From Albidovulum litorale (GTDB lineage Bacteria; Pseudomonadota; Alphaproteobacteria; Rhodobacterales; Rhodobacteraceae): a stretch of DNA of 64,000 bases. Location: positions 682,001 to 746,000 of the forward strand of contig NZ_JAOWKZ010000003.1 in the NCBI RefSeq assembly GCF_025751495.1. Reading direction: 5' to 3'. Below are positions 37,461-45,969 of this stretch, piece by piece; the stretch's first letter is position 1, and each line of letters starts with the position of its first letter. Under the pieces are notes generated by a model. The model did not search any database. It was not told where the DNA came from and saw only the letters and a list, made by a program, of their open reading frames with translations. The position numbers and the translations under genes are program-made.

Positions 37461-38078
37461 TTACGCCGGGGTGGCCGAGACAGTCACGAACGTCACGCTT
37501 TCCGTCCGCACCGATGTCACGCCATGGCGAAGCTGGGCATCGAAGCTGAGGCTGTCGCCGGTACCGACTTCGTATTCGGTGCCGCCGCAGGAATAGATGC
37601 ACGCCCCCTCGACGACCGTCAGAAAGACATAGCCACGTCCGAAATAGACCGGATGCGTGCCGTCATCTTCGCGGCGCAGGGTGACGCGGGCGGCCGAGAA
37701 TGTCAGCGCGTTATCGGCGAACTTCGCCAGCAGCCGGTAATCGTGCACATGATCCGGGGCAAAGCGTTTCGCCGCAACCCCCTCTCCTGCCTTGACGAAG
37801 TGGATGTCGGCGGTCTGGATCGTGTGCTGAAAAAACGAGATCACCGGAACCGAAAGTGCCTTCGCCAAGGCCTCCAGCGTCGACAGCGAGGGCGAGACCT
37901 GCGCGTTCTCGATGCGCGAGATCATGGCCGAGGACACGCCTGAGGCACGGCCCAGGTCGCGGATGGCGAGGCCAGCGGCAATACGCTGCCGCCGCAGTGC
38001 TAGCGCCACTGCGCCACCGATACCCAATGGGTCCTGAAACGCGACGATCTCTTCAGGGGCATCTTCGCTGTCGGTCAT
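37461..38078 (-). CDS. XRE-family regulator with C-terminal cupin
   Basis: A 205-aa regulator: helix-turn-helix at about residues 24-78 (LRRQRIAAGLAIRDLGRASGVSSAMISRIENAQVSPSLSTLEALAKALSV) and a cupin sensor domain at about 110-200 (GRGYVFLTVVEGACIYSCGG). This build is common for regulators of amine and amino acid use, such as PuuR-like proteins. It is downstream of and on the same strand as soxBDAG, with a 135-bp gap that likely holds its own promoter. A role in controlling the sarcosine operon is inferred from position only. Confidence 0.88.
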   Translation of the reverse strand: MTDSEDAPEEIVAFQDPLGIGGAVALALRRQRIAAGLAIRDLGRASGVSSAMISRIENAQVSPSLSTLEALAKALSVPVISFFQHTIQTADIHFVKAGEGVAAKRFAPDHVHDYRLLAKFADNALTFSAARVTLRREDDGTHPVYFGRGYVFLTVVEGACIYSCGGTEYEVGTGDSLSFDAQLRHGVTSVRTESVTFVTVSATPA

Positions 38079-38213
38079 CTGCCCTCCGTTCCGTTTCCCG
38101 CTCGATCAGCCGTAACATGGCCCTGCCGAGTCATGAAACCAGTTATATGGCCTTGGCTCCCTGACGGGTCATTCCCCGCCGCTACCAGTCCCTTACCCTA
38201 CATGGATCGGCAA

Positions 38214-38711
38214 TCAGGTGCAGGCAAGTCGAAGGCTCTCTTCGAACCAATCTGCATAACTCCGATCCACCGCGATCTCATATCCGGCCGCAATCGTGCG
38301 GATGGCTGACCGGATGCCAAATGCCTCTGTCCAAGACGCGCCATCCGGCGGAAAGCTGTCGGGATGAAGGTCGAGCGGGGTGGCCACCGCCATGACTTCG
38401 GCCACATCGGGTCCGGTCACGGCGAAGAAGGTCAGCGTGTCGGATACAGGGGTAATCGAGAGATCAACAGGCACCTTGTCCGCGCGAAGCGCCGTGGCCA
38501 GCGCCGCTTCCTCGGCCAGCGGCGCCATCAGCAGCCAGCGATCGGGACCCGTCCAATGAAGACCGCGATCGGCTGCTTCCGTCCGGCTGTTCGGACGGCC
38601 CGGGAAGGGGGGCAACGCCGTGCCGCACCATTTTTCAAGCGCCGCTGCCCTGCCTTTCAGATCGAAAAGGGCGCGCAGCGGTAGACGGGTAATGGTGACG
38701 TCATAAGGCAT
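38214..38711 (-). CDS. soxG: Sarcosine oxidase gamma subunit
   Basis: A 165-aa protein of the SoxG family: LPLRALFDLKG near the N-terminus, GLHWTGPDRWLLMAP, and a C-terminal AAGYEIAVDRSYADWFEESL. The gamma subunit helps build the heterotetrameric sarcosine oxidase. It overlaps the stop of soxA by one base. Last gene of soxB-D-A-G. Confidence 0.9.
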   Translation of the reverse strand: MPYDVTITRLPLRALFDLKGRAAALEKWCGTALPPFPGRPNSRTEAADRGLHWTGPDRWLLMAPLAEEAALATALRADKVPVDLSITPVSDTLTFFAVTGPDVAEVMAVATPLDLHPDSFPPDGASWTEAFGIRSAIRTIAAGYEIAVDRSYADWFEESLRLACT

Positions 38712-41665
38712 TAGGACCGCAACCTTTCCCCCTTGGGGTCGTGGAATACGGGATCGGAAAGTTCCACCTCGATCACCTCATCGGGCAGGCGCACATGCGC
38801 GCGCCCTCCGATACGGGCACGCCCGTCGGTCAGCAGGGCAAGGCCAAGCCAGCGGTTCTCCACGACGGACCAGACACAGGCGGTGACGAAACCCTCCGTT
38901 GCTTCCTTTCGCCCGCCGGGCGTCAGCGGCGCGCCTTCGGGTACTTGACGGTTCGGATCGAGCGGGCGGATGCCCACCAATTCCCGGCGCGACCTGCCTG
39001 ATGCGCGGCGCAGCTCCACCGACCGTTTACCGACGAAGTCGTCCTTCTTCCGCGACATGACCCAGGACATGCCAAGGTCATGGGGATCGACAGTGCCATC
39101 GACCTCGTGACCCAGCGAAAGAAACCCCTTCTCGACCCTCAGCACATGGTTTGCCTCGGATCCGATTGGCGCGATATCGAAGGGCGCACCTGCCACCATC
39201 GCGGCCTCCCACAAGGCAGGCAGGTCGCGGGGGCGGACATTCACCTCAAACGACAACTCGCCCGTGAAGGACACGCGCACCACCCGCGCGGGCAGGTCCG
39301 CCACCTGACCGTCACGGAAGGCCATGAAGGGGAAAGCATCGGGCGAAAGGTCGATATCGCTGCCCATCGCGGCCATCACCTCGCGCGCCTTCGGGCCGCA
39401 GATCGTGGCATTGGCCCATTGGCTGGTGACATTGGTGATCTTCACCCGCCAGTCCGGCCGCTCAATCTGAAGGAGCTTTTCCATATACTGCCCGACCGGG
39501 TCGGCATTGCCGGTAGAGGTCGATATCAGAAACCGGTCCGGCGCCAGACAGACCGCCACGCCATCATCGAGAATGAGGCCATCATCGGTCAGCATGAGGC
39601 CGTAGCGGCCGTTGCCGACCGTCAGGCTGGACATGACATTGGTATAGATCCAATCGAGGAAGGCGCCCGCATCCGGCCCCTTGATCTCGTATTTGCCAAG
39701 CGGCGCACCGTCATAGATGCCGACGCCCTCGCGCACACACCGCGCCTCACGGTTCACCGTGTCCTGAAAGCTTTCACCCGCGCGCGGATAATAGCCCGGC
39801 CGCCGCCAGCGCGCGCCCGCCTCATACATCACCGCGCCGTTGTCCTTGTGCCACCGGGTCAGCGGTGTGTGCCGGTAAGGCAGAACGACCGGACCCGCCC
39901 GCCGCCCGGCGATGGCGCCGAATTCGACCGGCGTGTAGGGCGGGCGGAAAGTGGTGACGCCGACCTGATCTGGCGTGATGCCCTGCCGCTCAGCCACCGC
40001 CCCGATGATGTTCACATTACCGGTCTTGCCCTGATCGATCCCCATGCCACCGGTCGTATAGCGTTTGAGATGCTCGATATTCGAATAGCCCTCGCGCAAA
40101 GCCAGTTCGATATCGGCCACGGTCACGTCGTTCTGGATGTCGAGAAACGCCTTCGCCCCGGCGCCGGACGCGGTCCAAAACGGCGTGACCGTATAGGGCG
40201 TATCGTCAGTCTCCGGCAGGGCCGGAACGTCGCTCCTCTGCCCGAGTGCGGCCAGTGCCGCGACCGCCCGTGCCGCCCCTTCGGCGAGCGCATCCCCAAG
40301 CCCCATCGCCCCGTTCGCGGCCCCCGCTGCCAGCACGGCCTGCGCCGGTTCGGCGGGCACGAAGCTGGCGATCCGCTTATCCCAGACAATCTTGCTGCGC
40401 GATTGCGAATAAAGATGCACGGCAGGGTTCCAGCCGCCGGACACGGCAAGCAGGTCGCAGGGCATCCGCCGGGCCGTGCCGCCGATGCAGGGCGCAATCG
40501 AAACGCCACGGACCCGGCCTCTGCCATGAACCGAGGTGACCGCCTGTCCGGCATGAACCGCGATATCTGGCACCAGCGCCATGGCATGGTCGGGAACGGC
40601 AGCGCGGCTGTCGACGATGGCCGCGATCCCGACACCCCCCTGCGCCAGATCGGCGGCAGCGGCATAGGCGCTGTCATTGTTGGTGAAGATCACGGCGCGG
40701 CTGCCGGGCCGCACCGCCCAGCGATTGACATAAGCCTGCGCGGCAGAGGCGAGCATCACGCCGGGCCGGTCGTTGCCCTGAAACACCATCATGCGCTCGA
40801 TAGCGCCCGTGGCGGTGATCGCCTGCCCGGCCCTGACCCTCCAGTTGCGACCCAGCAGGGACGGGTTCCCGGGCGCGCGTTCCTGCACCATCAACAGGTT
40901 GTGCTCGCGATAGGCCCAGACGGTCGCGTTCTGCAGGTGGGTGACATTCTCCATCCCGGCAAGCTCTGCCACAGCCGCCGCGACCCAATCCTTCGCGGGC
41001 TGGCCCCCAATGGTCAGATTGCGGTTCAGAAGCGCCCCGCCCGCCTCCGTCCCCTCGTCGGCGATGAACACTCGCGCGCCCGCGCGCCCTGCGACCAGAG
41101 CCGCCATCAGCCCGGCGGGCCCGGCCCCGGCGATCAGGATATCGGCATGGGCATGGCGCGACTCGTAGGCGCGTTCCGGCGGCTCCTTCGGCGCGCCGGC
41201 CAGACCTGCTAAGCGGCGAATGGACGGCTCATAGAGATGCCAGTCCGGCCATTTGAAGGTCTTGTAGTAGAAGCCCGCCGGGATCAGTCGGGCAAAAAGC
41301 TGATTGACCGCGCCAAGGTCCAGCCTTGCCGACGGCCATGCATTGACCGACCGCGCCGCCAGCCCTTCAATCAGGGGCACCGTGGTGGCAGGGCGGTTGC
41401 CCGAGGCCACATCGCCCTCAAGCTCCACCAGCACCGCTGGTTCTTCCACCCCCGCACCCATAATGCCGCGCGGGCGGTGGTACTTGAAGCTGCGCGCGGC
41501 AATCCGCACGCCATTGGCCAGCAGGGCCGAGGCGAGCGTATCGCCCGCAAAGCCCTGATAGTCCCGCCCGTCGAAGCGGAAACGCAGCGGCCGCGACCGG
41601 TCGATGCGACCGCCATCGGCCAGACGATGCGGGTCAGCGGCCAAGGCGCACCTCCGTGATCTCAT
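38711..41665 (-). CDS. soxA: Sarcosine oxidase alpha subunit
   Basis: About 980 aa. An N-terminal 2Fe-2S-like fold (GFAGDTLASALLANG, with SFKYHRPRGIMG), a dinucleotide-binding domain (ILIAGAGPAGLMAAL; G180, G182, G185) and a C-terminal GcvT/aminomethyltransferase domain (AGARWRRPGYYPR to the end) that passes the methyl group to tetrahydrofolate. With SoxB, D and G it converts sarcosine to glycine. The start is uncertain: ATG 41665 gives a frame that overlaps soxD by 32 bases; TTG 41644 overlaps it by 11 bases and better fits homologue length. Cytosolic. Confidence 0.93.
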   Translation of the reverse strand: MRSRRCALAADPHRLADGGRIDRSRPLRFRFDGRDYQGFAGDTLASALLANGVRIAARSFKYHRPRGIMGAGVEEPAVLVELEGDVASGNRPATTVPLIEGLAARSVNAWPSARLDLGAVNQLFARLIPAGFYYKTFKWPDWHLYEPSIRRLAGLAGAPKEPPERAYESRHAHADILIAGAGPAGLMAALVAGRAGARVFIADEGTEAGGALLNRNLTIGGQPAKDWVAAAVAELAGMENVTHLQNATVWAYREHNLLMVQERAPGNPSLLGRNWRVRAGQAITATGAIERMMVFQGNDRPGVMLASAAQAYVNRWAVRPGSRAVIFTNNDSAYAAAADLAQGGVGIAAIVDSRAAVPDHAMALVPDIAVHAGQAVTSVHGRGRVRGVSIAPCIGGTARRMPCDLLAVSGGWNPAVHLYSQSRSKIVWDKRIASFVPAEPAQAVLAAGAANGAMGLGDALAEGAARAVAALAALGQRSDVPALPETDDTPYTVTPFWTASGAGAKAFLDIQNDVTVADIELALREGYSNIEHLKRYTTGGMGIDQGKTGNVNIIGAVAERQGITPDQVGVTTFRPPYTPVEFGAIAGRRAGPVVLPYRHTPLTRWHKDNGAVMYEAGARWRRPGYYPRAGESFQDTVNREARCVREGVGIYDGAPLGKYEIKGPDAGAFLDWIYTNVMSSLTVGNGRYGLMLTDDGLILDDGVAVCLAPDRFLISTSTGNADPVGQYMEKLLQIERPDWRVKITNVTSQWANATICGPKAREVMAAMGSDIDLSPDAFPFMAFRDGQVADLPARVVRVSFTGELSFEVNVRPRDLPALWEAAMVAGAPFDIAPIGSEANHVLRVEKGFLSLGHEVDGTVDPHDLGMSWVMSRKKDDFVGKRSVELRRASGRSRRELVGIRPLDPNRQVPEGAPLTPGGRKEATEGFVTACVWSVVENRWLGLALLTDGRARIGGRAHVRLPDEVIEVELSDPVFHDPKGERLRS

Positions 41666-41891
41666 GCGTCACGGTGTGGCGACGGATCGTCAGCCAGGCG
41701 CCGCAGCCGCGGGAATGCCACCAGCGCTCCTCGACCGGGCCCATCGGATTGGGCGGCACGGTCACCCAGTCGACCCAGTCTGCGTCGCTCACGGCCCCCG
41801 GATCGGCCGGGCGCGGGGCCAGCGCCGGGCCGCCATAGGTGAACTCGGTCTCGTTCCTCGGGCCGCAGAAGGGACAGTCGATCAGCAGCAT
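41634..41891 (-). CDS. soxD: Sarcosine oxidase delta subunit
   Basis: An 85-aa zinc-binding subunit: CPFCGPRNETEF (C6, C9) and WWHSRGCGAWL (H59, C63), the standard SoxD zinc site. It lies between soxB (5 bp upstream gap) and soxA (overlap), the usual order soxBDAG. Structural role in the heterotetramer. Confidence 0.95.
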   Translation of the reverse strand: MLLIDCPFCGPRNETEFTYGGPALAPRPADPGAVSDADWVDWVTVPPNPMGPVEERWWHSRGCGAWLTIRRHTVTHEITEVRLGR

Positions 41892-41895
41892 CGCA

Positions 41896-43146
41896 TCACC
41901 TCGCCGTCGTCGTGCCGGTCTCGACCACGTAGTCTAGCGTACGGAATCGGTTCAGTCCGAAGGGCGCGATCAGCGGATCGGGTCGCCCGGTGGCGATCAG
42001 ATGGGCAAGCCCCGCGCCACCCGCCGGGATTGCCTTGTAGCCGCCCCACCAGCCCGCCGAAACGATGAGCCCCGGAATGTCGGTCATCGAGACAATCGGG
42101 CTCGCATCATGCGCCATGTCGAGATGCCCGCCCCATTGCCGCATCAGCTTCAGCCGGGCGAAGGCGGGGAACAATTCCAGAAGCGAAGCGACCGTATCCT
42201 CGAAGACTGCCTGCTTGATGTCGCGGCGGAAGGATTGACCCAGATCGGTCGCCCCGCCGATCACCAGTTCGCCCTTGTCGGACTGGCTGAGGTAGACGCC
42301 TAGATCGGGGCAGTTGACGATGACATCGACGACGGGCTTGACGGGTTCCGACACGAAGGCGGTCAGGTTGATCGTCCGCAGCGGCAGGCGCAGCCCAACC
42401 GTCTCGGTCAGGGTCGTCGTGTGGCCCGAAACGGCCAAAGCCACAGTCTTCGCCCGGACCGTACCGCGCGGCGTCTCTACGCCTTCGATGACGCCATCGG
42501 CCCCGCGCAGAAGCCGCGTTACCGGTGTCTGCTGATGGATGGACACCCCCATCGCGCTCGCCGCGCGGGCATAACCCCAGGCAACCGCGTCATGCCGGTT
42601 CACGGCAGCGTCGGTATGGACCGAAGCGCCGAGGATCGGTAACCGGCTCTCCGCCCCGCCGCCGGTCAGCGCGGGCACTCGGCGGCGCAGTTCGGCAACC
42701 GAAATGTCCTCGTAGGCCGACCCGTAAATGTCCATGATCAGCCGCCGCCGCCGCCGGTCGCGCACCATGCCCCAAGTCTGCAGCACATCGATCATCGTGC
42801 GTTTGGAATGCATCATGTTGAAATTCAGGTCGCGCGTGAGCCGGTCGTACATCGCCACCGACTTCACATAGAACGGGATCGACTCGTCGCGCATATAGTT
42901 CGAGCGGATCGTGACCGTATTGCGCGCGACATTGCCCCCGCCGAGCCAGCCCGCCTCCAGAACGGCGACATCGGTCAGCCCATGTTCCTTCGCCAGATAA
43001 TAGGCCGCCGCCAGCCCATGCCCGCCCGCACCCACGATGATCGCCTGATACCGGTCCCGCAGCGGCCGGCTCCGCCATGCCGGTGCCCAGCCCCGGTGAC
43101 CGCGTAGCGCATGACGGAAGAGGGATAGGGCGGAATACCGTTGCAT
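41896..43146 (-). CDS. soxB: Sarcosine oxidase beta subunit
   Basis: A 416-aa flavoprotein. FAD motif GAGGHG at residues 39-44, followed by DVAVLEAGWLGGGNVARNT; the body is DAO-family with MHSKRTMIDVL and HLDMAHDASPIVSMTDIPGLIVSAGWWGGYKAIPAGG. It holds the sarcosine oxidation site and, in known enzymes, covalent FMN. First gene of soxBDAG. A 7-14-7 inverted repeat overlaps its ribosome binding region. Confidence 0.95.
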   Translation of the reverse strand: MQRYSALSLFRHALRGHRGWAPAWRSRPLRDRYQAIIVGAGGHGLAAAYYLAKEHGLTDVAVLEAGWLGGGNVARNTVTIRSNYMRDESIPFYVKSVAMYDRLTRDLNFNMMHSKRTMIDVLQTWGMVRDRRRRRLIMDIYGSAYEDISVAELRRRVPALTGGGAESRLPILGASVHTDAAVNRHDAVAWGYARAASAMGVSIHQQTPVTRLLRGADGVIEGVETPRGTVRAKTVALAVSGHTTTLTETVGLRLPLRTINLTAFVSEPVKPVVDVIVNCPDLGVYLSQSDKGELVIGGATDLGQSFRRDIKQAVFEDTVASLLELFPAFARLKLMRQWGGHLDMAHDASPIVSMTDIPGLIVSAGWWGGYKAIPAGGAGLAHLIATGRPDPLIAPFGLNRFRTLDYVVETGTTTAR

Positions 43147-43148
43147 GA

Positions 43149-43176
43149 TGGTAATGATGTTTATCTATAATTACCA
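43149..43176. promoter_or_regulatory. Inverted repeat before soxB
   Basis: TGGTAAT (43149-43155), 14 bases, ATTACCA (43170-43176). It begins 3 bases upstream of the soxB start codon, in an AT-rich spot. Position and symmetry suggest a repressor operator, perhaps for the XRE-cupin protein, but an mRNA structure over the ribosome binding site is also possible. Confidence 0.5.
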
Positions 43177-43324
43177 ATCGCGCAATGGGGGAGATTTTCG
43201 GGAATTATGGGTCGGGCATGCCAATCTGCACACAAGTTGCCGGGCATTGGCTCTGTTCAGCTTGCAATGCTGACATTACTTCCGTTTGGACATTACCCCC
43301 TTGCGCGACCGGCAGCAGCGCAGT

Positions 43325-44587
43325 CTATGTGCTTTCGGAAGCAGGGCGATAGGCGGCATAGGCCAGTTGGATCGCGATTTGATCTGCGATGAACCGTGCG
43401 TCGTGCCAAACACCCCAGATGAAGGACGATCCGCGCCGGGACAGCCACGGCAGTCCGAGGAAATAGACGCCTGGTTCCGTCGAAACACCACGCCGGTGGT
43501 CAGGCTGCCCGTTCTCATCAAACGCATCGACCTGCAGCCACCCATAATCCAGCGTGAAACCGGTCGCCCAGATCACGGACGAAATCCCTGCCCCCGCCAG
43601 ATCAAGCTCCCGGATGGGGTTGGTCAGGCAGTCCGGGTCGGGCCTGAGATCGCGCGCGGCTGGGTCAGGCGGAAAGTCAAGCCCGTGACGCGCGACATAG
43701 GCGTCGGCTTCATCGAGAACCGACAGGTAGTTCCGGTCCCCCCTTTCGATGTTGCGCCTGAGGTCGTCGGAAAATCTCAGGACGCCGTCCTCATAGGCCG
43801 AGGTCCGGCCGACGAGCGTGATGCCCGACGCCGCGAAACGCCGGAAATCCACGGTCTGGCCGCCATTCGCGCCGCTGATCGCGACGGTGACATGTTCCGT
43901 GCCGGGGGCCGGCGTCTGCAGGTCCCATTTACCAAGCACACCCAGCCACCAGACGAAATCACGCCCGCGATAGCTGCGCGGCGTCCGGTCATGCGGGCCG
44001 ACGGACAGATAGACCTTGCGTCCGGCCGCCATCAGTTCCTCGGCGATCTGCGCGCCGGAAGACCCTGCCCCGACCACCATCACCGCACCTTCGGGCAGTT
44101 GCGACGGATTGCGATAGGCGGCGGAGTGGATCTGCGTCACCGCTGCGTCAGGCGGGATCAGGTTCGGAATGACCGGCACCTGAAACGGCCCGGTCGCGGC
44201 AACGACATGACCCGCTTGCAGGGTGCCTTCCGATGTCTCCACCTCGAATCCGCTCTTGCCTTCGACTTTGCGGACCCGCGTCACCTCGACCCCGCAACGG
44301 ACCGGCGCGCCAATCTTGCTTGCATAGGCCTCGAAATAGTCGGCGACGGCCTCTTTTGGAACGAACTCATCCGGGTCATGCGTCGTGAATTCCATGCCGG
44401 GAAAGCGGTCATGCCAGGCAGGACCGTTGGCCACAAGCGAATCCCACCTTTCGCTGCGCCAGCGCTCCGCGATGCGGCTGCGTTCAAGCACGACATGGCT
44501 GATGCCATGGGCCCCGAGATGTTCGCTCATCGCGATCCCGGCCTGGCCGCCACCGACGACCACCACATCGACGTTTTCCGGTATCAT
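43325..44587 (-). CDS. Flavin-containing monooxygenase-like protein
   Basis: A 420-aa FAD/NADPH enzyme. FAD motif GGGQAG (12-17), NADPH motif GAGSSG (173-178), and ATG at VVAATGPF. It resembles bacterial flavoprotein monooxygenases and CzcO-like proteins rather than ferredoxin reductases. It is divergent from two Rieske oxygenase genes, sharing a 245-bp promoter region with twin palindromic operators, so joint regulation is likely. It could oxidise an amine or ketone in the same pathway. A role as the missing Rieske reductase is not supported by its domains. Confidence 0.85.
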   Translation of the reverse strand: MIPENVDVVVVGGGQAGIAMSEHLGAHGISHVVLERSRIAERWRSERWDSLVANGPAWHDRFPGMEFTTHDPDEFVPKEAVADYFEAYASKIGAPVRCGVEVTRVRKVEGKSGFEVETSEGTLQAGHVVAATGPFQVPVIPNLIPPDAAVTQIHSAAYRNPSQLPEGAVMVVGAGSSGAQIAEELMAAGRKVYLSVGPHDRTPRSYRGRDFVWWLGVLGKWDLQTPAPGTEHVTVAISGANGGQTVDFRRFAASGITLVGRTSAYEDGVLRFSDDLRRNIERGDRNYLSVLDEADAYVARHGLDFPPDPAARDLRPDPDCLTNPIRELDLAGAGISSVIWATGFTLDYGWLQVDAFDENGQPDHRRGVSTEPGVYFLGLPWLSRRGSSFIWGVWHDARFIADQIAIQLAYAAYRPASEST

Positions 44588-44688
44588 TGGCGTTGTTTCC
44601 TGTTTCGGCCCATAGTTTCGCGCAGGCTCGGGTGATGGACCTTAGACAGTTCACTTGGTCGCTGAAAATACGGAATGCCACAGCACTG

Positions 44689-44705
44689 ATTAGGCATTGC
44701 CTAAA
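44689..44705. promoter_or_regulatory. Palindromic operator 1, FMO/Rieske intergenic region
   Basis: ATTAGG-CATTG-CCTAAA, with a longer perfect core TTAGGCA-T-TGCCTAA. It pairs with a second site 44 bp downstream, centre to centre (about four helix turns). Confidence 0.65.
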
Positions 44706-44732
44706 GCCGAACGCACTCTAAGGCTGGGTAAC

Positions 44733-44749
44733 ATTAGGAAACGCCTAAT
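44733..44749. promoter_or_regulatory. Palindromic operator 2, FMO/Rieske intergenic region
   Basis: ATTAGG-AAACG-CCTAAT, perfect six-base arms with the same spacing as operator 1. Located 84 bases before the first Rieske gene. The regulator is not known; no binding site of this form was seen elsewhere in the window. Confidence 0.65.
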
Positions 44750-44832
44750 CCCTGCTGAGAAAGTCCGTACTTTCCGGGCGGCGCGGGCCACCCGATCCTG
44801 CAAGGTGAACGACTCTGCGCGGAGAACAGGAC

Positions 44833-45969
44833 ATGGCGATGGACGGGGACGGGCCGCAGGTCGTGGCGCTCTTGCGCGCGGCGACCGACAGGCCGTTCGA
44901 ACAGGCGACCGCGATGCCGCCCGATGTCTACAGGACCGAGAGCTTTCTCGACCTTGAGATCGAGCACATCTTCTCAAAGGAATGGTACTGCGTCGGACGG
45001 GCCGACAGCCTGCCGGGGCCGGGGGATTATCTGACTTGCGAACTCGCAGGCCAGCCGATCATTGTCCTTCGCGATCAGGAGGGGCACCTGCGCGCGCAAT
45101 CGAATGTGTGCCTGCACCGCATGTCGACGCTTCTCCACGGTCGCGGCAATACCCGCTCCATCGTCTGCCCCTACCACGCCTGGACCTACAATCTCGACGG
45201 TCGCTTGCGCGGGGCTCCGGCCATGTCGCGGAACGAGGGCTTCTGCCGTGACGCCTACCGGCTGCCGCAGATCCGCTGCGAGGAATGGCTGGGCTGGGTC
45301 TTCGTCTCGCTGAACCCCGACGCCGCGCCGGTGGCCGAGCAACTGGCCGATGTGGAAAAGCTGGTCGCAGGCTATGACATGACCCACTACACCGAAGCCT
45401 TCTTCGAAGAACATGTCTGGGACACGAACTGGAAGGTTCTGGCTGAGAATTTCATGGAAAGCTATCACCTGCCGGTCTGCCATGCGGGCACGATCGGGGG
45501 GCTGTCGAAGCTGGATGAGATGATCTGCCCGCCGGGCCTGCCCGCCTTCAACTATCACACGATCCTGAAGGACCCGTCCCTGCGCATCGCCATGGCGCAT
45601 CCGTCGAATACCCGTCTGAAAGGTGATGAGCGGCGCACGACCTATCTGCTGGCGATCTACCCGTCGCTGCTGATCACGCTGACGCCGGGCTATTTCTGGT
45701 ATCTCTCGCTGCATCCAAAGGGGCCGGGGCAGGTTCATATCCGCTTTGGCGGTGGTATGTCGGATGACTACAAGGACGACCCCGACGCGCAGCAGAATTT
45801 CAGCGATCTGAAGGCCTTGCTGGACGACGTGAATGTCGAGGATCGCGGCTGCACCGAGAAGGTGTTTCGCGGTCTCTCGTCCCACCTCGCCCGTCCGGGC
45901 CACCTGTCGCATCTGGAACGGCCAAACTACGACTTCGCCACCTATCTCGTCTCGAAAGTCTCGCAATGA
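44833..45969 (+). CDS. Rieske oxygenase alpha subunit, quaternary-amine type (1)
   Basis: A 378-aa Rieske non-heme iron oxygenase. The 2Fe-2S ligands are C93, H95, C112 and H115; the mononuclear iron ligands H212 and H217 lie in ENFMESYHLPVCH. The residue that bridges the two centres in most family members is Asp, but here it is E209, as in carnitine and related quaternary-ammonium oxygenases. N-demethylation or C-N cleavage of a betaine-like compound is the best guess. It overlaps the second Rieske gene (ATGA). No ferredoxin or reductase gene is adjacent. RBS-like GGAGAACAGG precedes the ATG. Confidence 0.87.
   Translation: MAMDGDGPQVVALLRAATDRPFEQATAMPPDVYRTESFLDLEIEHIFSKEWYCVGRADSLPGPGDYLTCELAGQPIIVLRDQEGHLRAQSNVCLHRMSTLLHGRGNTRSIVCPYHAWTYNLDGRLRGAPAMSRNEGFCRDAYRLPQIRCEEWLGWVFVSLNPDAAPVAEQLADVEKLVAGYDMTHYTEAFFEEHVWDTNWKVLAENFMESYHLPVCHAGTIGGLSKLDEMICPPGLPAFNYHTILKDPSLRIAMAHPSNTRLKGDERRTTYLLAIYPSLLITLTPGYFWYLSLHPKGPGQVHIRFGGGMSDDYKDDPDAQQNFSDLKALLDDVNVEDRGCTEKVFRGLSSHLARPGHLSHLERPNYDFATYLVSKVSQ

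Noticed and set aside
39080-41212. 710-codon open frame on the plus strand
   Set aside because: Lies entirely antisense to soxA; long antisense frames are common in GC-rich DNA and the product shows no family motifs.
43325-44587. FMO-like protein as the reductase of the Rieske oxygenases
   Set aside because: It has FAD and NADPH motifs but no 2Fe-2S domain or ferredoxin-reductase layout; a monooxygenase fits better.
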